DNA of 36,736 bases from Nitrospira sp. (GTDB lineage: Bacteria > Nitrospirota > Nitrospiria > Nitrospirales > Nitrospiraceae), in assembly GCA_019636835.1 (NCBI GenBank), contig JAHBWU010000039.1, positions 1 to 36,736 on the forward strand. The letters run 5' to 3'. This document shows, piece by piece, positions 1 through 6,726 of this stretch. Under the pieces are notes generated by a model that saw only the letters and a list, made by a program, of their open reading frames with translations, was not told the origin of the DNA and did not search any database. Every line of letters starts with the position of its first letter. Position 1 is the stretch's first letter. A program made the position numbers and the translations under genes.

Positions 1-1
1 C

Positions 2-511
2 GTTCATGGGGCGAACTATCTCGCGCTCAAGACGGATGCGGATGTCCGCATCCGGGCCAATCGGATTGCCGACGCCGGCGTATGGGCTGTAGCCATCCTA
101 GCGGTCCTGACAGTCTCGGCGATTCCCTTCGTCCAGCCGGCGCTGTGGCAGAGGTATGCCGCGCATCCGGTCGGGTCTGTCTTGCCGTTGACCGCTGCCA
201 GTGCGCTGCTCACGGCATGGTATTGCCGTCGGTCCCGACGAGAGGGCGCGGTTTTCTTGAGCTGGAGCCTGTTCATCTTGGGGATCGTGGGCAGCGTAGC
301 CTGGGGCCTGTTTCCTAATTTGTTGATTGCGACGGAAGACTCGATCTACAGCTTGACGATCTACAACAGCGCGGCGTCGTCCTACGGATTGCATGTCGGC
401 CTGGTCTGGTTCGGCGTCGGTATCAGCCTTGTCCTGGCCTACACGATCTGGATCTACGTGAGTTTTCGAGGGAAAGTGGATCGAGTCTTGTTTGAGGAAG
501 GCTATGAATAG
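2..511 (+). CDS. cydB: Cytochrome bd-type quinol oxidase subunit II, C-terminal part (partial)
   Basis: The reading frame is already open at the left edge and ends in TAG at 509-511, so only the last 169 residues are present. The first residues read HGANYLALKTDADVRIRA, matching the conserved HGA-x-L-x-x-KT loop followed by RA that is typical of CydB. At least three hydrophobic membrane segments follow, around residues 28-45, 60-75 and 78-98, with a final one before a short basic/acidic tail. CydB is the integral membrane partner of CydA in cytochrome bd oxidase, which oxidises quinol and reduces oxygen without pumping protons. A CydA partner would be expected upstream, outside the window. Nitrospira genomes carry several bd-like paralogues, some of which may not be true oxygen reductases, so the exact substrate is uncertain. 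No strong terminator follows; only a 6-bp hairpin at 534-549. Confidence 0.85.
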   Translation, partial: VHGANYLALKTDADVRIRANRIADAGVWAVAILAVLTVSAIPFVQPALWQRYAAHPVGSVLPLTAASALLTAWYCRRSRREGAVFLSWSLFILGIVGSVAWGLFPNLLIATEDSIYSLTIYNSAASSYGLHVGLVWFGVGISLVLAYTIWIYVSFRGKVDRVLFEEGYE

Positions 512-574
512 GTTGTTCAGTTGGCTCCGATGCCTGGTGAGAACACCAGTCCCGAGAAGATCAACTGATGCATC

Positions 575-799
575 ATGATGTGTAATCTAAGTCGCATGGA
601 GCGCTGGGTGAGGATCGTCGGTGGAGTCGTGCTCATGTTTCTTGGGTTCACGCTTCCCGTCACGTTTTGGGTGGAAGAGGTCTCGGAGACCGTCGGATTG
701 CTCGCCGCGGTCACTGGCACGGTGGGGTACTGTCCGGTGAGGCATCTGGTTCATCGAGTGAGACGAACATCGACGTTCCCATCGCAGGAAGAAACCTGA
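575..799 (+). CDS. YgaP-like (DUF2892) small inner-membrane protein
   Basis: This 74-residue protein begins with a polar N-terminus containing ERWVRIVGG and then has two hydrophobic stretches, about residues 12-27 and 36-52, ending in a GTVGYCPV segment. The ERxVR-xxG start, two helices and a G-x-CP motif after the second helix are the pattern of the YgaP/DUF2892 transmembrane domain, here without a rhodanese domain. Such proteins are often found beside rhodaneses or redox genes, and their molecular role is poorly known. The start could be 575 or the internal ATG at 596 (MERW), which fits the family's usual start better. The C-terminal 20 residues are basic and look disordered. It follows the cydB end by 63 bases. 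Confidence 0.7.
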   Translation: MMCNLSRMERWVRIVGGVVLMFLGFTLPVTFWVEEVSETVGLLAAVTGTVGYCPVRHLVHRVRRTSTFPSQEET

Positions 800-1108
800 T
801 GATGATCACGTTTGACTCCGACCCGATCCCGTTCGAAATCCTCAGGCTTCGGTTGCAATCAGCAAAGCGGAGTATGCCCGCGTAGGAGTTGATTCGCGGA
901 TCGCGCGCACAACGTATGGACATGCGCTCCTCGCTCGCCACCATCGTGAGAGACAAGGTCGTGTTGTTGCCGGGCAGGGGGGGTGCGAAGATGTTCCGGT
1001 GCTGACGACCGATGCCGGGACGGTTCGGTATCTGGTCGATGACGGCGGTCGAGGCCGGCCATGTGCCGGAAACGACCTGCCGGTCTCGTGAAAGGAAGGA
1101 GGGTGGAC
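800..1108. other. Gene-poor stretch between the YgaP-like gene and a tiny membrane ORF
   Basis: No convincing gene is visible. A 28-codon frame starts at 799 (ATG overlapping the preceding stop) and ends at 885, but its product resembles nothing I know. A second frame stays open without an ATG from about 845 to 1090 and reads as arginine/glycine-rich sequence, which is more like chance openness or a decayed gene than a real product. The only clear signal is a purine-rich ribosome-binding site at about 1094-1102, which belongs to the downstream small ORF. Confidence 0.5.
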
Positions 1109-1204
1109 ATGGATCCATTCTTGTTGCTCGGCATCCTGGCTGTCGTCATTGGTCTCGTCGGTGTGATTGTGCTGATAAAGGGGAGGAAGAAGAAAGTCCG
1201 CTGA
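1109..1204 (+). CDS. Small single-span membrane protein (31 aa)
   Basis: The frame encodes MDPFLLLGILAVVIGLVGVI followed by a short hydrophobic end and the basic tail KGRKKKVR. This is one transmembrane helix with a positively charged cytoplasmic end. An excellent ribosome-binding site (AAGGAGGG at 1095-1102) sits 6 bases before the ATG, which is the main reason to believe it is translated. I do not recognise a family. Position between a YgaP-like gene and a cupredoxin, and near a bd oxidase subunit, suggests a small accessory subunit of a respiratory or redox membrane complex, but that is only an inference. Confidence 0.5.
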   Translation: MDPFLLLGILAVVIGLVGVIVLIKGRKKKVR

Positions 1205-1259
1205 CAGAATCTTCCTTTTTGCGTCTCTCGGGTGAATGGAAGGTGAAAGGAGGACAGAC

Positions 1260-1718
1260 ATGGAAAACCATGGACGGATGAGTGTCCGCCACCCCCATTG
1301 GGGCATCGTGAGTGCGCCGGCACTGGCCGTCGTACTGTGGTTTGGCGCAATGCCGGGGACGGCACCGGAAGCGACCTTGGCGCAAGAACAGCGGATCGAG
1401 ATCGCCATTCGCGATTCGGTCTATGTGCGCACCAAGTCCACGCCGATTGTTGCAGGAGTGCCGACAACGTTGATCATCCGCAACGAAGACCTTGTTCGAC
1501 ACGGGTTTGTCTCGCCGATGTTTGCCGCGCTGTCTGTTCGCGTCGAAGCGGAAGGCATCGAGGTCTTCGGGAAAGGTATCGAAGGGATGCATCTCGACTC
1601 CGGCAAGACCTTGGTGATGCGAGTGACGCCGGAGCGGCAAGGCAAGATGACCTTCCACTGCGATCTGCATCCAGATGTGCAGGGAGAGATCTATCTCTTG
1701 GATGTCCCTGTCGGATGA
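1260..1718 (+). CDS. Exported cupredoxin-like copper protein
   Basis: The start at 1260 is chosen because AAAGGAGG at 1246-1253 is spaced correctly; an in-frame ATG at 1236 lies upstream of that site. The 152-residue product has a signal-like segment (residues about 15-42, hydrophobic core LAVVLWFGA) and then a single cupredoxin-type beta domain. Likely copper ligands are His81 (in VRHGFVS), Cys134 and His137 (in FHCDLHPDVQG). The usual axial Met a few residues after the second His is not seen; Val140 and Gln141 occupy that area. It probably works in the periplasm as an electron carrier or copper-binding protein. The C-x-x-H spacing argues against a CuA site. The closest functional context is the respiratory gene upstream. 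Confidence 0.7.
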   Translation: MENHGRMSVRHPHWGIVSAPALAVVLWFGAMPGTAPEATLAQEQRIEIAIRDSVYVRTKSTPIVAGVPTTLIIRNEDLVRHGFVSPMFAALSVRVEAEGIEVFGKGIEGMHLDSGKTLVMRVTPERQGKMTFHCDLHPDVQGEIYLLDVPVG

Positions 1719-1736
1719 ATCTCTACGAGGTGAAGC

Positions 1737-2289
1737 GTGGTGTTCCAACCCCTCTCAGTATACTCGTGGTTCATCGTCTTTGTGCTCATCACGTTTTCGC
1801 TGACGGCGCGGTTTGTGTGGGAACATCCCCATTGGACGCTCGCCGAGCATTACATGGTGGGGATTGCCACGAGCCTCCTGTTCTTCAGTGCGGTCCTGGT
1901 GCATGAGCTGGCGCATAGCTTCGTCGCGCTGGCGAAAGGGATTCCGGTCTGTTCCGTCACCCTCTTCGTATTCGCGAGCACATTCTTAGGACAGGACAGC
2001 GGTGCTTCATCGTGGTTGATGGGAGCCGACCGGAGGGATTAAGCACACTCCATCAGATCAAAGCGGTCCCGCAGGAGCGTTGGACCCAGGTGTCGGTCGG
2101 TGAGACCATGACGCCGGTGTCGCAGTTGGTATCGTGGCGTCCGATCAGCCGCTGCTGGACATGTTACCGCTCTTGGAAGGCCAAGATATCAATCAGGTTC
2201 CGGTTGTGGCGGGAGATCGGCTTTTGGGAATGATCACGCGCGATCATCAATGGTCCGACGACAGCGGCAAGGAATTGGGCTGCACATAG
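1737..2289 (+). pseudogene. Degraded site-2 protease (M50) with C-terminal CBS domains
   Basis: The first part (GTG at 1737, stop at 2042) encodes about 80 residues of an intramembrane metalloprotease: hydrophobic helices, then LVHELAHSFVALAKGIPV, which contains the HExxH zinc site, then VTLFVF. Homologous sequence then breaks. From about 1988 a different frame encodes a CBS-type segment (FIVDGSRPEGL, TLHQIKAVPQERW, VGETMTP). Near 2141 that frame breaks again: moving to the third frame restores DQPLLDMLPLLEGQDINQVP and GDRLLGMITRD, ending at TAG 2287-2289. The middle of the M50 domain, including the second zinc-ligand region, is missing. The best reading is an internal deletion plus a single-base loss in a former S2P-CBS gene. 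Intact relatives cleave membrane-bound regulators such as anti-sigma factors. Sequencing error could explain the second shift but not the missing middle. Confidence 0.75.
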
Positions 2290-2610
2290 CACCTCTTAGA
2301 CTAGGGGAATCGCAAAGAAGACAGGTGCGAAGTGGATAATGAAACGATATACTCTAGGCCCACATTACTCATGAACGCTTCTACTGCAACCACCGATACG
2401 CCGCTGCGACAGGCTTGGATGCGCTCACCGCATCCAAGCGGGCAGGCTCACCGCTTGGTCGGTCAACATACTGTTTCAAGTATGCTTCCCTCCCTCGCGG
2501 CTCCGCATGCCCGTCTCGCATAGCGTCTTGGCGGTTTCGTCACGAATCGCCATGAATAATGTGGGCTAGCCGAGCAGTCCGATTTTAACCAAACCGAGGG
2601 AGGATTATTC
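2290..2610. other. Intergenic stretch with a perfect inverted repeat, no gene seen
   Basis: No open frame here has a plausible product or ribosome-binding site. It holds a perfect 11-bp inverted repeat at 2413-2439 (listed separately), a 9-base direct repeat GCTCACCGC at 2423-2431 and 2446-2454, and, at its right end, the GAGGGAGG ribosome-binding site of the CDGSH gene. It may contain the leader of that gene. Confidence 0.5.
2413..2439. repeat. Perfect 11-bp inverted repeat with 5-nt loop
   Basis: GCTTGGATGCG at 2413-2423 and its exact complement CGCATCCAAGC at 2429-2439 enclose the loop CTCAC. The stem is strong but is not followed by a run of T, so a simple intrinsic terminator is unlikely. 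A competing shorter stem, AAGCGG (2436-2441) with CCGCTT (2451-2456), overlaps its right arm. Confidence 0.7.
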
Positions 2611-2847
2611 ATGGCAAACCCACGCATTGCAGCCAAAGAGCCGGCCGTGATTTCGTTGGACCCTGGCACCTACTACTGGTGCGCCTGCGGGCGCTCGCGG
2701 GATCAACCGTTCTGTGATGGGTCACACGAAGGGACTGGTTTTGAGCCAATGGAGTTTATCGTGGAAGAAAAGAAAGAGGTCGCCTTGTGCCAATGTAAAC
2801 ACACCAAGACCCCGCCCTTTTGCGACGGGACGCACCGGACGCTCTGA
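2611..2847 (+). CDS. Double CDGSH iron-sulfur domain protein
   Basis: The 78-residue protein holds two copies of the mitoNEET-type motif C-x-C-x2-(S/K)-x3-P-x-C-D-G-(S/T)-H. In the first, ligands are Cys24, Cys26, Cys35 and His39 (CDGSH); in the second Cys60, Cys62, Cys71 and His75 (CDGTH). Each should bind one [2Fe-2S] cluster through three Cys and one His. There is no membrane anchor, so it is expected to be a soluble cytoplasmic protein, as in other bacterial double-CDGSH proteins, which are thought to serve in redox sensing or cluster transfer. The start at 2611 is supported by GAGGGAGG a few bases upstream. Confidence 0.92.
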   Translation: MANPRIAAKEPAVISLDPGTYYWCACGRSRDQPFCDGSHEGTGFEPMEFIVEEKKEVALCQCKHTKTPPFCDGTHRTL

Positions 2848-2928
2848 TTCGGACTGTACGTTGCGGAGGCCCGCTCTGCCTGTTGACGTCTTGAGACGTT
2901 GCCGCTCAATGGTTCATACTGCCTCGCT

Positions 2929-4470
2929 ATGAGTAGACAGGGCATATCTCCTTGTGAGGACCTTGCGGAACGCTACCAAGCGCTCCTCGAAGTTGCGCAA
3001 GCGATTTCCGCGCAACGGGACCTCGATCAACTTTTTCGCGACCTCGCCCACCGGCTTCCTCGCGTCGTACGGGTCAACTATGTGGACCTGTCCCTCTATG
3101 ATCCCGCTAAAAAAATCATGCGTCTTCAAACCATCCAGGCCAATGTGCCGGCTGATCTTGTCGGGGGTCATGAAGTTGCGATTGAGGATTGTCCATCAGG
3201 ATTGGTGTGGCAAACACAGCGACCAATCGTCGTGCCGGATTTAGCAGAGGAGCATCGCTGGCCGAAGGTTATTCAGTTCATGACCGAAGACAACACGAAC
3301 TCGTTTTGTTTTGTTCCGCTGACGACGGCGGTGCAGCGATTGGGCGCCATGGGATTCTTGAGCTTGCAGAAAGAGGCGTATAGCGAGGGAGATATCGAGT
3401 TTCTTCAACAAGTGGCTCAGCAAGTGGCGGTCGCGGTGGAGAACGCGCTGGCATTTCAACAGATTGCCGAACTTAAAGATAGGCTGGCGAAAGAGAAGCT
3501 GTACCTTGAAGAAGAGCTTCGTATTGAGCATGGGTTTGAGGATATCATCGGCGACAGCAACGCCTTAAAGCAGGTGCTCAAGCAAGTCGAAGTCGTGGCT
3601 CCGACGGATTCGACGGTATTAATCCAGGGCGAAACAGGGACCGGCAAGGAACTCATCGCCCGTGCCGTCCATCGACTCAGCGGCCGCAGCGAGCGCACGT
3701 TCGTCAAGCTGAACTGTGCCGCCATTCCAACCGGTCTGTTGGAAAGCGAACTCTTTGGACATGAGCGAGGGGCGTTCACGGGCGCGATTGCTCAGAAGGC
3801 CGGCCGATTCGAGCTGGCCGATAAAGGCACAATCTTCCTCGATGAGGTGGGTGAAATCCCGTTGGAACTACAAACTAAACTGCTTCGTGTCTTGCAGGAA
3901 CAGGAGTTTGAGCGGCTGGGCAGCACCAAGACCATGCGGGTCAACGTCCGCTTGATCGCCGCCACAAACAGGGATCTCAAGAGTTTAGTGGAGGCTAAGC
4001 AGTTTCGGAATGATTTGTACTATCGGCTGAACGTTTTCCCGGTCACATTGCCGCCGTTGCGGGAACGTAGAGAAGACATTCCCGTCTTAGTCCGTTATTT
4101 CACCCAGCATTACGCCCTCCGCATGAAGAAAAATATCCAAACCGTCCCTGCCAAGACGATGGAATTGCTCTCCCGCTATGATTGGCCGGGCAACATTCGC
4201 GAATTGGAAAACTTAGTCGAGCGTTCCGTCATTCTGACGCAAGGGACGGATCTGGAAGCGCCCGTCGGAGAACTTCAGACCGACCATCCGTTTTCTCTCA
4301 ACTCCCCCGCGACGCTTGAAGAGGCAGAGCGTGAGCAGATCTTGCGCGCTCTGCGCGACACAAAGTGGGTCATCGGAGGCCCAGCGGGGGCGGCGGCTCG
4401 GTTGGGGATCAAGCGCACCACCCTCCAATCCAAAATGCAGAAGTTCGGCATTACCCGGCCCCGCGAGTGA
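2929..4470 (+). CDS. Sigma-54-dependent transcriptional activator with GAF sensor domain
   Basis: With the ATG at 2929 the product has 513 residues; an in-frame TTG at 2899 would add ten. Residues about 25-175 form a GAF-like sensor domain. A helical linker leads to an AAA+ domain with Walker A GETGTGKE (234-241), the sigma-54 contact loop GAFTGA (281-286), Walker B FLDEVGEI (303-310) and later the WPGNIRELEN segment. Residues about 465-507 form a Fis-type helix-turn-helix (ARLGIKRTTLQSKMQKFGI). This order is that of FhlA/NorR-type enhancer-binding proteins, which use ATP to open promoters held by RNA polymerase with sigma-54. The signal bound by the GAF domain cannot be told from sequence. 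The target genes are unknown; neither start has a strong ribosome-binding site. Confidence 0.93.
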   Translation: MSRQGISPCEDLAERYQALLEVAQAISAQRDLDQLFRDLAHRLPRVVRVNYVDLSLYDPAKKIMRLQTIQANVPADLVGGHEVAIEDCPSGLVWQTQRPIVVPDLAEEHRWPKVIQFMTEDNTNSFCFVPLTTAVQRLGAMGFLSLQKEAYSEGDIEFLQQVAQQVAVAVENALAFQQIAELKDRLAKEKLYLEEELRIEHGFEDIIGDSNALKQVLKQVEVVAPTDSTVLIQGETGTGKELIARAVHRLSGRSERTFVKLNCAAIPTGLLESELFGHERGAFTGAIAQKAGRFELADKGTIFLDEVGEIPLELQTKLLRVLQEQEFERLGSTKTMRVNVRLIAATNRDLKSLVEAKQFRNDLYYRLNVFPVTLPPLRERREDIPVLVRYFTQHYALRMKKNIQTVPAKTMELLSRYDWPGNIRELENLVERSVILTQGTDLEAPVGELQTDHPFSLNSPATLEEAEREQILRALRDTKWVIGGPAGAAARLGIKRTTLQSKMQKFGITRPRE

Positions 4471-4478
4471 CGGTTCGG

Positions 4479-4494
4479 CTCGTCATCTGACGAG
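4479..4494 (+). terminator. Short hairpin just after the sigma-54 activator gene
   Basis: CTCGTCA (4479-4485) pairs with TGACGAG (4488-4494) across a 2-base gap, starting 8 bases after the stop codon. It lacks a following T-run, so intrinsic termination is doubtful; it may stabilise the 3' end or be a protein-binding palindrome. Confidence 0.25.
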
Positions 4495-4669
4495 TGGTCG
4501 TCACTGCTGTGTATCACTCCGCAGTCAGGCGAGCTGATCCATTTCTTGAAACGAACGATCCTCCTTACTAACTCAACGTGTTAGTCAGTCAACCAGGCGG
4601 CGCCGCAATGCGGTACGCCATTTGCCATTGTTTTGGGTAGCATCGCACAACCGAAGTGGAGGTGACGCC

Positions 4670-4810
4670 ATGAAGGATGTGGTTTTGTGGAGTTTATGGT
4701 ACGGCATACTCGTAACCTTACCGTTGATCATGACAAGGTTGTTGATCAAGAGTTCGATGGTGCGGATCACGGCACGCTCTCGGCAGCCTTCATCGGTTAG
4801 ACGGAAATAG
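4670..4810 (+). CDS. Small membrane protein upstream of DoxX (46 aa)
   Basis: The ATG at 4670 is preceded by GGAGGTGA, a good ribosome-binding site, so it is preferred over an upstream in-frame ATG at 4622. The product has one hydrophobic helix (residues about 4-25, VVLWSLWYGILVTLPLIM) and a basic, arginine-rich tail (RITARSRQPSSVRRK), implying the tail stays in the cytoplasm. I recognise no family. It ends 9 bases before the DoxX gene and is probably cotranscribed with it, so it may be a membrane partner of DoxX, but nothing else supports that. Confidence 0.5.
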   Translation: MKDVVLWSLWYGILVTLPLIMTRLLIKSSMVRITARSRQPSSVRRK

Positions 4811-4819
4811 GAGGTCCCC

Positions 4820-5305
4820 ATGTCGTTGTTCAAGACTGATGATTCGTGGGCCGGCCTCATTTTACGGGTGGGGCTTGGAGGTGTGATCTTTGCGCATGGC
4901 GCCCAGAAATTGCTGGGTTGGTTTGGTGGACACGGCTTCGAGGGAACTATGGGATTCTTCACCCAAACGATGGGGTTGCCATGGCTCGTGGCCTTCCTGG
5001 TCATCATCGGAGAGTCGCTCGGCGGTCTCGGATTGATCGCAGGTTTTCTGACACGATTCACGGCCGCAAGTTTTATCGGCATCATGATCGGCGCGATTGC
5101 CACGGTGCATTGGCCTCAAGGGTTCTTCATGAACTGGTCTGGGCAGCAGCAAGGAGAAGGCTTCGAATACCATTTGCTGGTCATTGCCATGAGCGCGGCC
5201 CTGATCGTGATCGGAGGCGGAAAGTGGGCCGTGGATGCCGTCATTGCTGCCTGGCTTGAGAGAGGTGAAAGGGATCCAGGACAGCCTGTGGGGGAGGCGG
5301 CGTAA
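4820..5305 (+). CDS. DoxX family membrane protein
   Basis: The 161-residue protein has four hydrophobic segments (about residues 11-30, 50-72, 78-98 and 120-140) and the family pattern [19 protein letters not shown] near the start, followed by GWFGGHG and later [17 protein letters not shown]. This matches DoxX/COG2259 proteins of about 130-160 residues. The name comes from a thiosulfate:quinone oxidoreductase subunit of Acidianus, but most bacterial members have no proven reaction; some act in redox stress complexes. AGGAGG lies 7 bases before the ATG. The tail is hydrophilic ([15 protein letters not shown]) and looks disordered. Confidence 0.85.
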   Translation: MSLFKTDDSWAGLILRVGLGGVIFAHGAQKLLGWFGGHGFEGTMGFFTQTMGLPWLVAFLVIIGESLGGLGLIAGFLTRFTAASFIGIMIGAIATVHWPQGFFMNWSGQQQGEGFEYHLLVIAMSAALIVIGGGKWAVDAVIAAWLERGERDPGQPVGEAA

Positions 5306-5474
5306 CGGATGGGGCTGCCCTGAACATGCGGAGTTCGTGATCCAGAAATACAAATAAGGACAGCGTGCAAGCTGTATTCGGCTGATGCGACTGGAGGACA
5401 TGACTGTTCATCATCTTCCCGTTCTTGCTCAATGTGTCCGCATCCGTATTGATTATAGGATGGTCGAGGTCCTA

Positions 5475-5502
5475 TCCTAGGCAGCGGGTCCTAGGAAGCG
5501 GG
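5475..5502. repeat. Two tandem 14-bp repeats upstream of a promoter-like TTGACA
   Basis: TCCTAGGCAGCGGG at 5475-5488 is followed directly by TCCTAGGAAGCGGG at 5489-5502; they differ at one base. Each copy contains the palindrome CCTAGG. The block ends 9 bases before a TTGACA box at 5512-5517, a position typical of activator sites. Operator function is inferred from layout alone. Confidence 0.55.
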
Positions 5503-5511
5503 ATTTTATGG

Positions 5512-5541
5512 TTGACACTTAATCAGGATAAGAGGTATCAG
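5512..5541 (+). promoter_or_regulatory. Candidate sigma-70-type promoter for the secreted protein gene
   Basis: A perfect -35 box TTGACA (5512-5517) is followed after 18 bases by TATCAG (5536-5541), a 4-of-6 match to the -10 consensus. Transcription would start near 5548, giving a leader of about 55 bases before the GTG at 5604. The weak -10 box together with the tandem repeats just upstream suggests an activated rather than a constitutive promoter. Confidence 0.4.
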
Positions 5542-5603
5542 ACCGAGCGACAGGGAAACCACGGCACAGCCGAACAGTCGGTTAATTTAGAAAGGAGACA
5601 AAC

Positions 5604-6137
5604 GTGAGGAGAACTGGTTACTTGATGTGGGCAATGGGAATAGCGCTCTTCTTTGCGCAGGGCAACGGTTCTTTGGTTGAGGCGAAAACCGTTGAGGCGG
5701 GAGAATCCAGTTCAAGTTGGAACGGGACCGGCGAATTCTTGGAACTTGGAAACGGAGAACAGATCGTCAACGGCATTGTGAAAGGAGTCCTGATCTCTCG
5801 TCACAAAGAGGGAGGCAAGATGATCGTCCATTCATCCAAACTGACTTGTCCGGTGCGCGTGAATCTCAACAGAGGCAAAGATTCTCAGGCGATAGAAGGC
5901 CTCTGCACCATCATCGCGCATGAAGGCAAGGACATCGGATATGCCCATTGGAAGTGCGCCGGCAACTTGAAAGAGTGTACGGGCGATTTCACGTTCACGG
6001 GCGGCTCCGGTGGATTCACTGGAATGTCCGGAACCACTCCTTTCCAGACCAGTATCATCTTTGAACATCAGGAAGGGAAATATGGCCAAGCGATCGGATA
6101 TGCGGTCTGGCCCAATCTCACCTACACATTGCCTTAA
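5604..6137 (+). CDS. Secreted protein of unknown function, possible AOC-like beta-barrel
   Basis: The GTG at 5604 is chosen because AAAGGAG (5591-5597) precedes it by 6 bases. The 177-residue product has a signal peptide (basic MRRTGY, hydrophobic MWAMGIALFFAQG, likely cut near VEA-KT), so it is exported. The mature part is rich in Gly, Thr and aromatic residues and has four Cys (in LTCPVR, GLCTI, WKCAG and KECTG) that could form disulfides. The segment GDFTFTGGSGGFTGMSG resembles the glycine-rich repeat of allene-oxide-cyclase-like barrels (T-GG-T/S-G-x-F-x-G-x-SG). That likeness is from memory of motif shape only. No catalytic role can be assigned. It stands alone, with its own promoter candidate upstream and a strong hairpin downstream. 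Confidence 0.65.
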   Translation: MRRTGYLMWAMGIALFFAQGNGSLVEAKTVEAGESSSSWNGTGEFLELGNGEQIVNGIVKGVLISRHKEGGKMIVHSSKLTCPVRVNLNRGKDSQAIEGLCTIIAHEGKDIGYAHWKCAGNLKECTGDFTFTGGSGGFTGMSGTTPFQTSIIFEHQEGKYGQAIGYAVWPNLTYTLP

Positions 6138-6161
6138 AACGCTCAATCGTCCAGCGGTACG

Positions 6162-6196
6162 CGCCGACCATTCGGCAGCGTGCCGCGTGGTCGGCG
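6162..6196. terminator. Strong 9-bp hairpin downstream of the secreted protein gene
   Basis: CGCCGACCA at 6162-6170 pairs perfectly with TGGTCGGCG at 6188-6196; inside the loop CGGCA and TGCCG can also pair. It begins 25 bases after the stop. The following sequence is not T-rich, so it may stop RNA decay or act with Rho rather than as a classic intrinsic terminator. Confidence 0.45.
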
Positions 6197-6349
6197 GACC
6201 ACCTTAGATCTCTTCCAGCAAGCGCAGGTTATCAATAAACATCTTCCCTCTAATTTCCTCATACTTTGGATAGTGTCTGCTATTCAAGTCGGCCTGGAAT
6301 GTATATTGCCATGACTCTAGCTGAACCCTTAAGCCAAGGGAGGTTGATC

Positions 6350-6610
6350 ATGGCGACAGTGGAACTATTGGAGAAAAAGCTGAAAGGGCGGGAACGCCCG
6401 GCCGATTCCATACGTTGTTCCAGGTGCAGTGGATTTATGATCGTTGAAGGGGCTTTCGATTCGATGCTCAGTAGCGCTGGTGCCGATTGCTTGGTCAGAC
6501 GTTGCGTGCAATGTGGAGAAGTGGTTGATCCGGTTATTCTGCAGAATCGACGACTGCATCAGGGAAGCGAACGGGAACGAATTAAAATGAGCGAGCCGAT
6601 TGAAGGATAA
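6350..6610 (+). CDS. Small protein with two CxxC pairs (zinc-ribbon-like)
   Basis: The ATG at 6350 has AAGGGAGG upstream (6336-6343) and is preferred over an in-frame ATG at 6266. The 86-residue protein has two Cys pairs, CSRC at residues 23-26 and CVQC at 52-55, separated by 25 residues, which is the layout of a zinc ribbon. The rest is charged and helical, with no membrane segment. Such proteins may bind nucleic acid or protein partners; I cannot name a specific role. It is followed within 17 bases by a tiny membrane ORF and then by a STAS gene, which may form one transcript. Confidence 0.6.
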   Translation: MATVELLEKKLKGRERPADSIRCSRCSGFMIVEGAFDSMLSSAGADCLVRRCVQCGEVVDPVILQNRRLHQGSERERIKMSEPIEG

Positions 6611-6626
6611 CTGAAAGGAGAGCGTT

Positions 6627-6692
6627 ATGTGGCTGATCATTCTTTTCCTGTTGAATGTGATAGCGGTGATCGCAATTTCGGTACTGGCTTGA
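6627..6692 (+). CDS. Tiny hydrophobic membrane peptide (21 aa)
   Basis: AAAGGAGAG at 6614-6622 lies 4 bases before the ATG. The product, MWLIILFLLNVIAVIAISVL plus Ala, is a single hydrophobic helix with no charged residues, ending in TGA. Short peptides of this type often act as small regulators or subunits of membrane complexes. The strong ribosome-binding site is the main evidence that it is translated. Confidence 0.45.
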   Translation: MWLIILFLLNVIAVIAISVLA

Positions 6693-6726
6693 AGCCGGTC
6701 ATGCAGCGGAGAGGCGACCGACGACT

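Noticed and set aside
534..549. CTGGTG/CACCAG hairpin after the cydB-like gene
   Set aside because: Only 6 bp and no T-run; too weak to call a terminator.
5425..5607. 60-residue + strand frame ahead of the secreted protein gene
   Set aside because: It covers the tandem repeats and promoter boxes, lacks a ribosome-binding site and overlaps the next gene's start.
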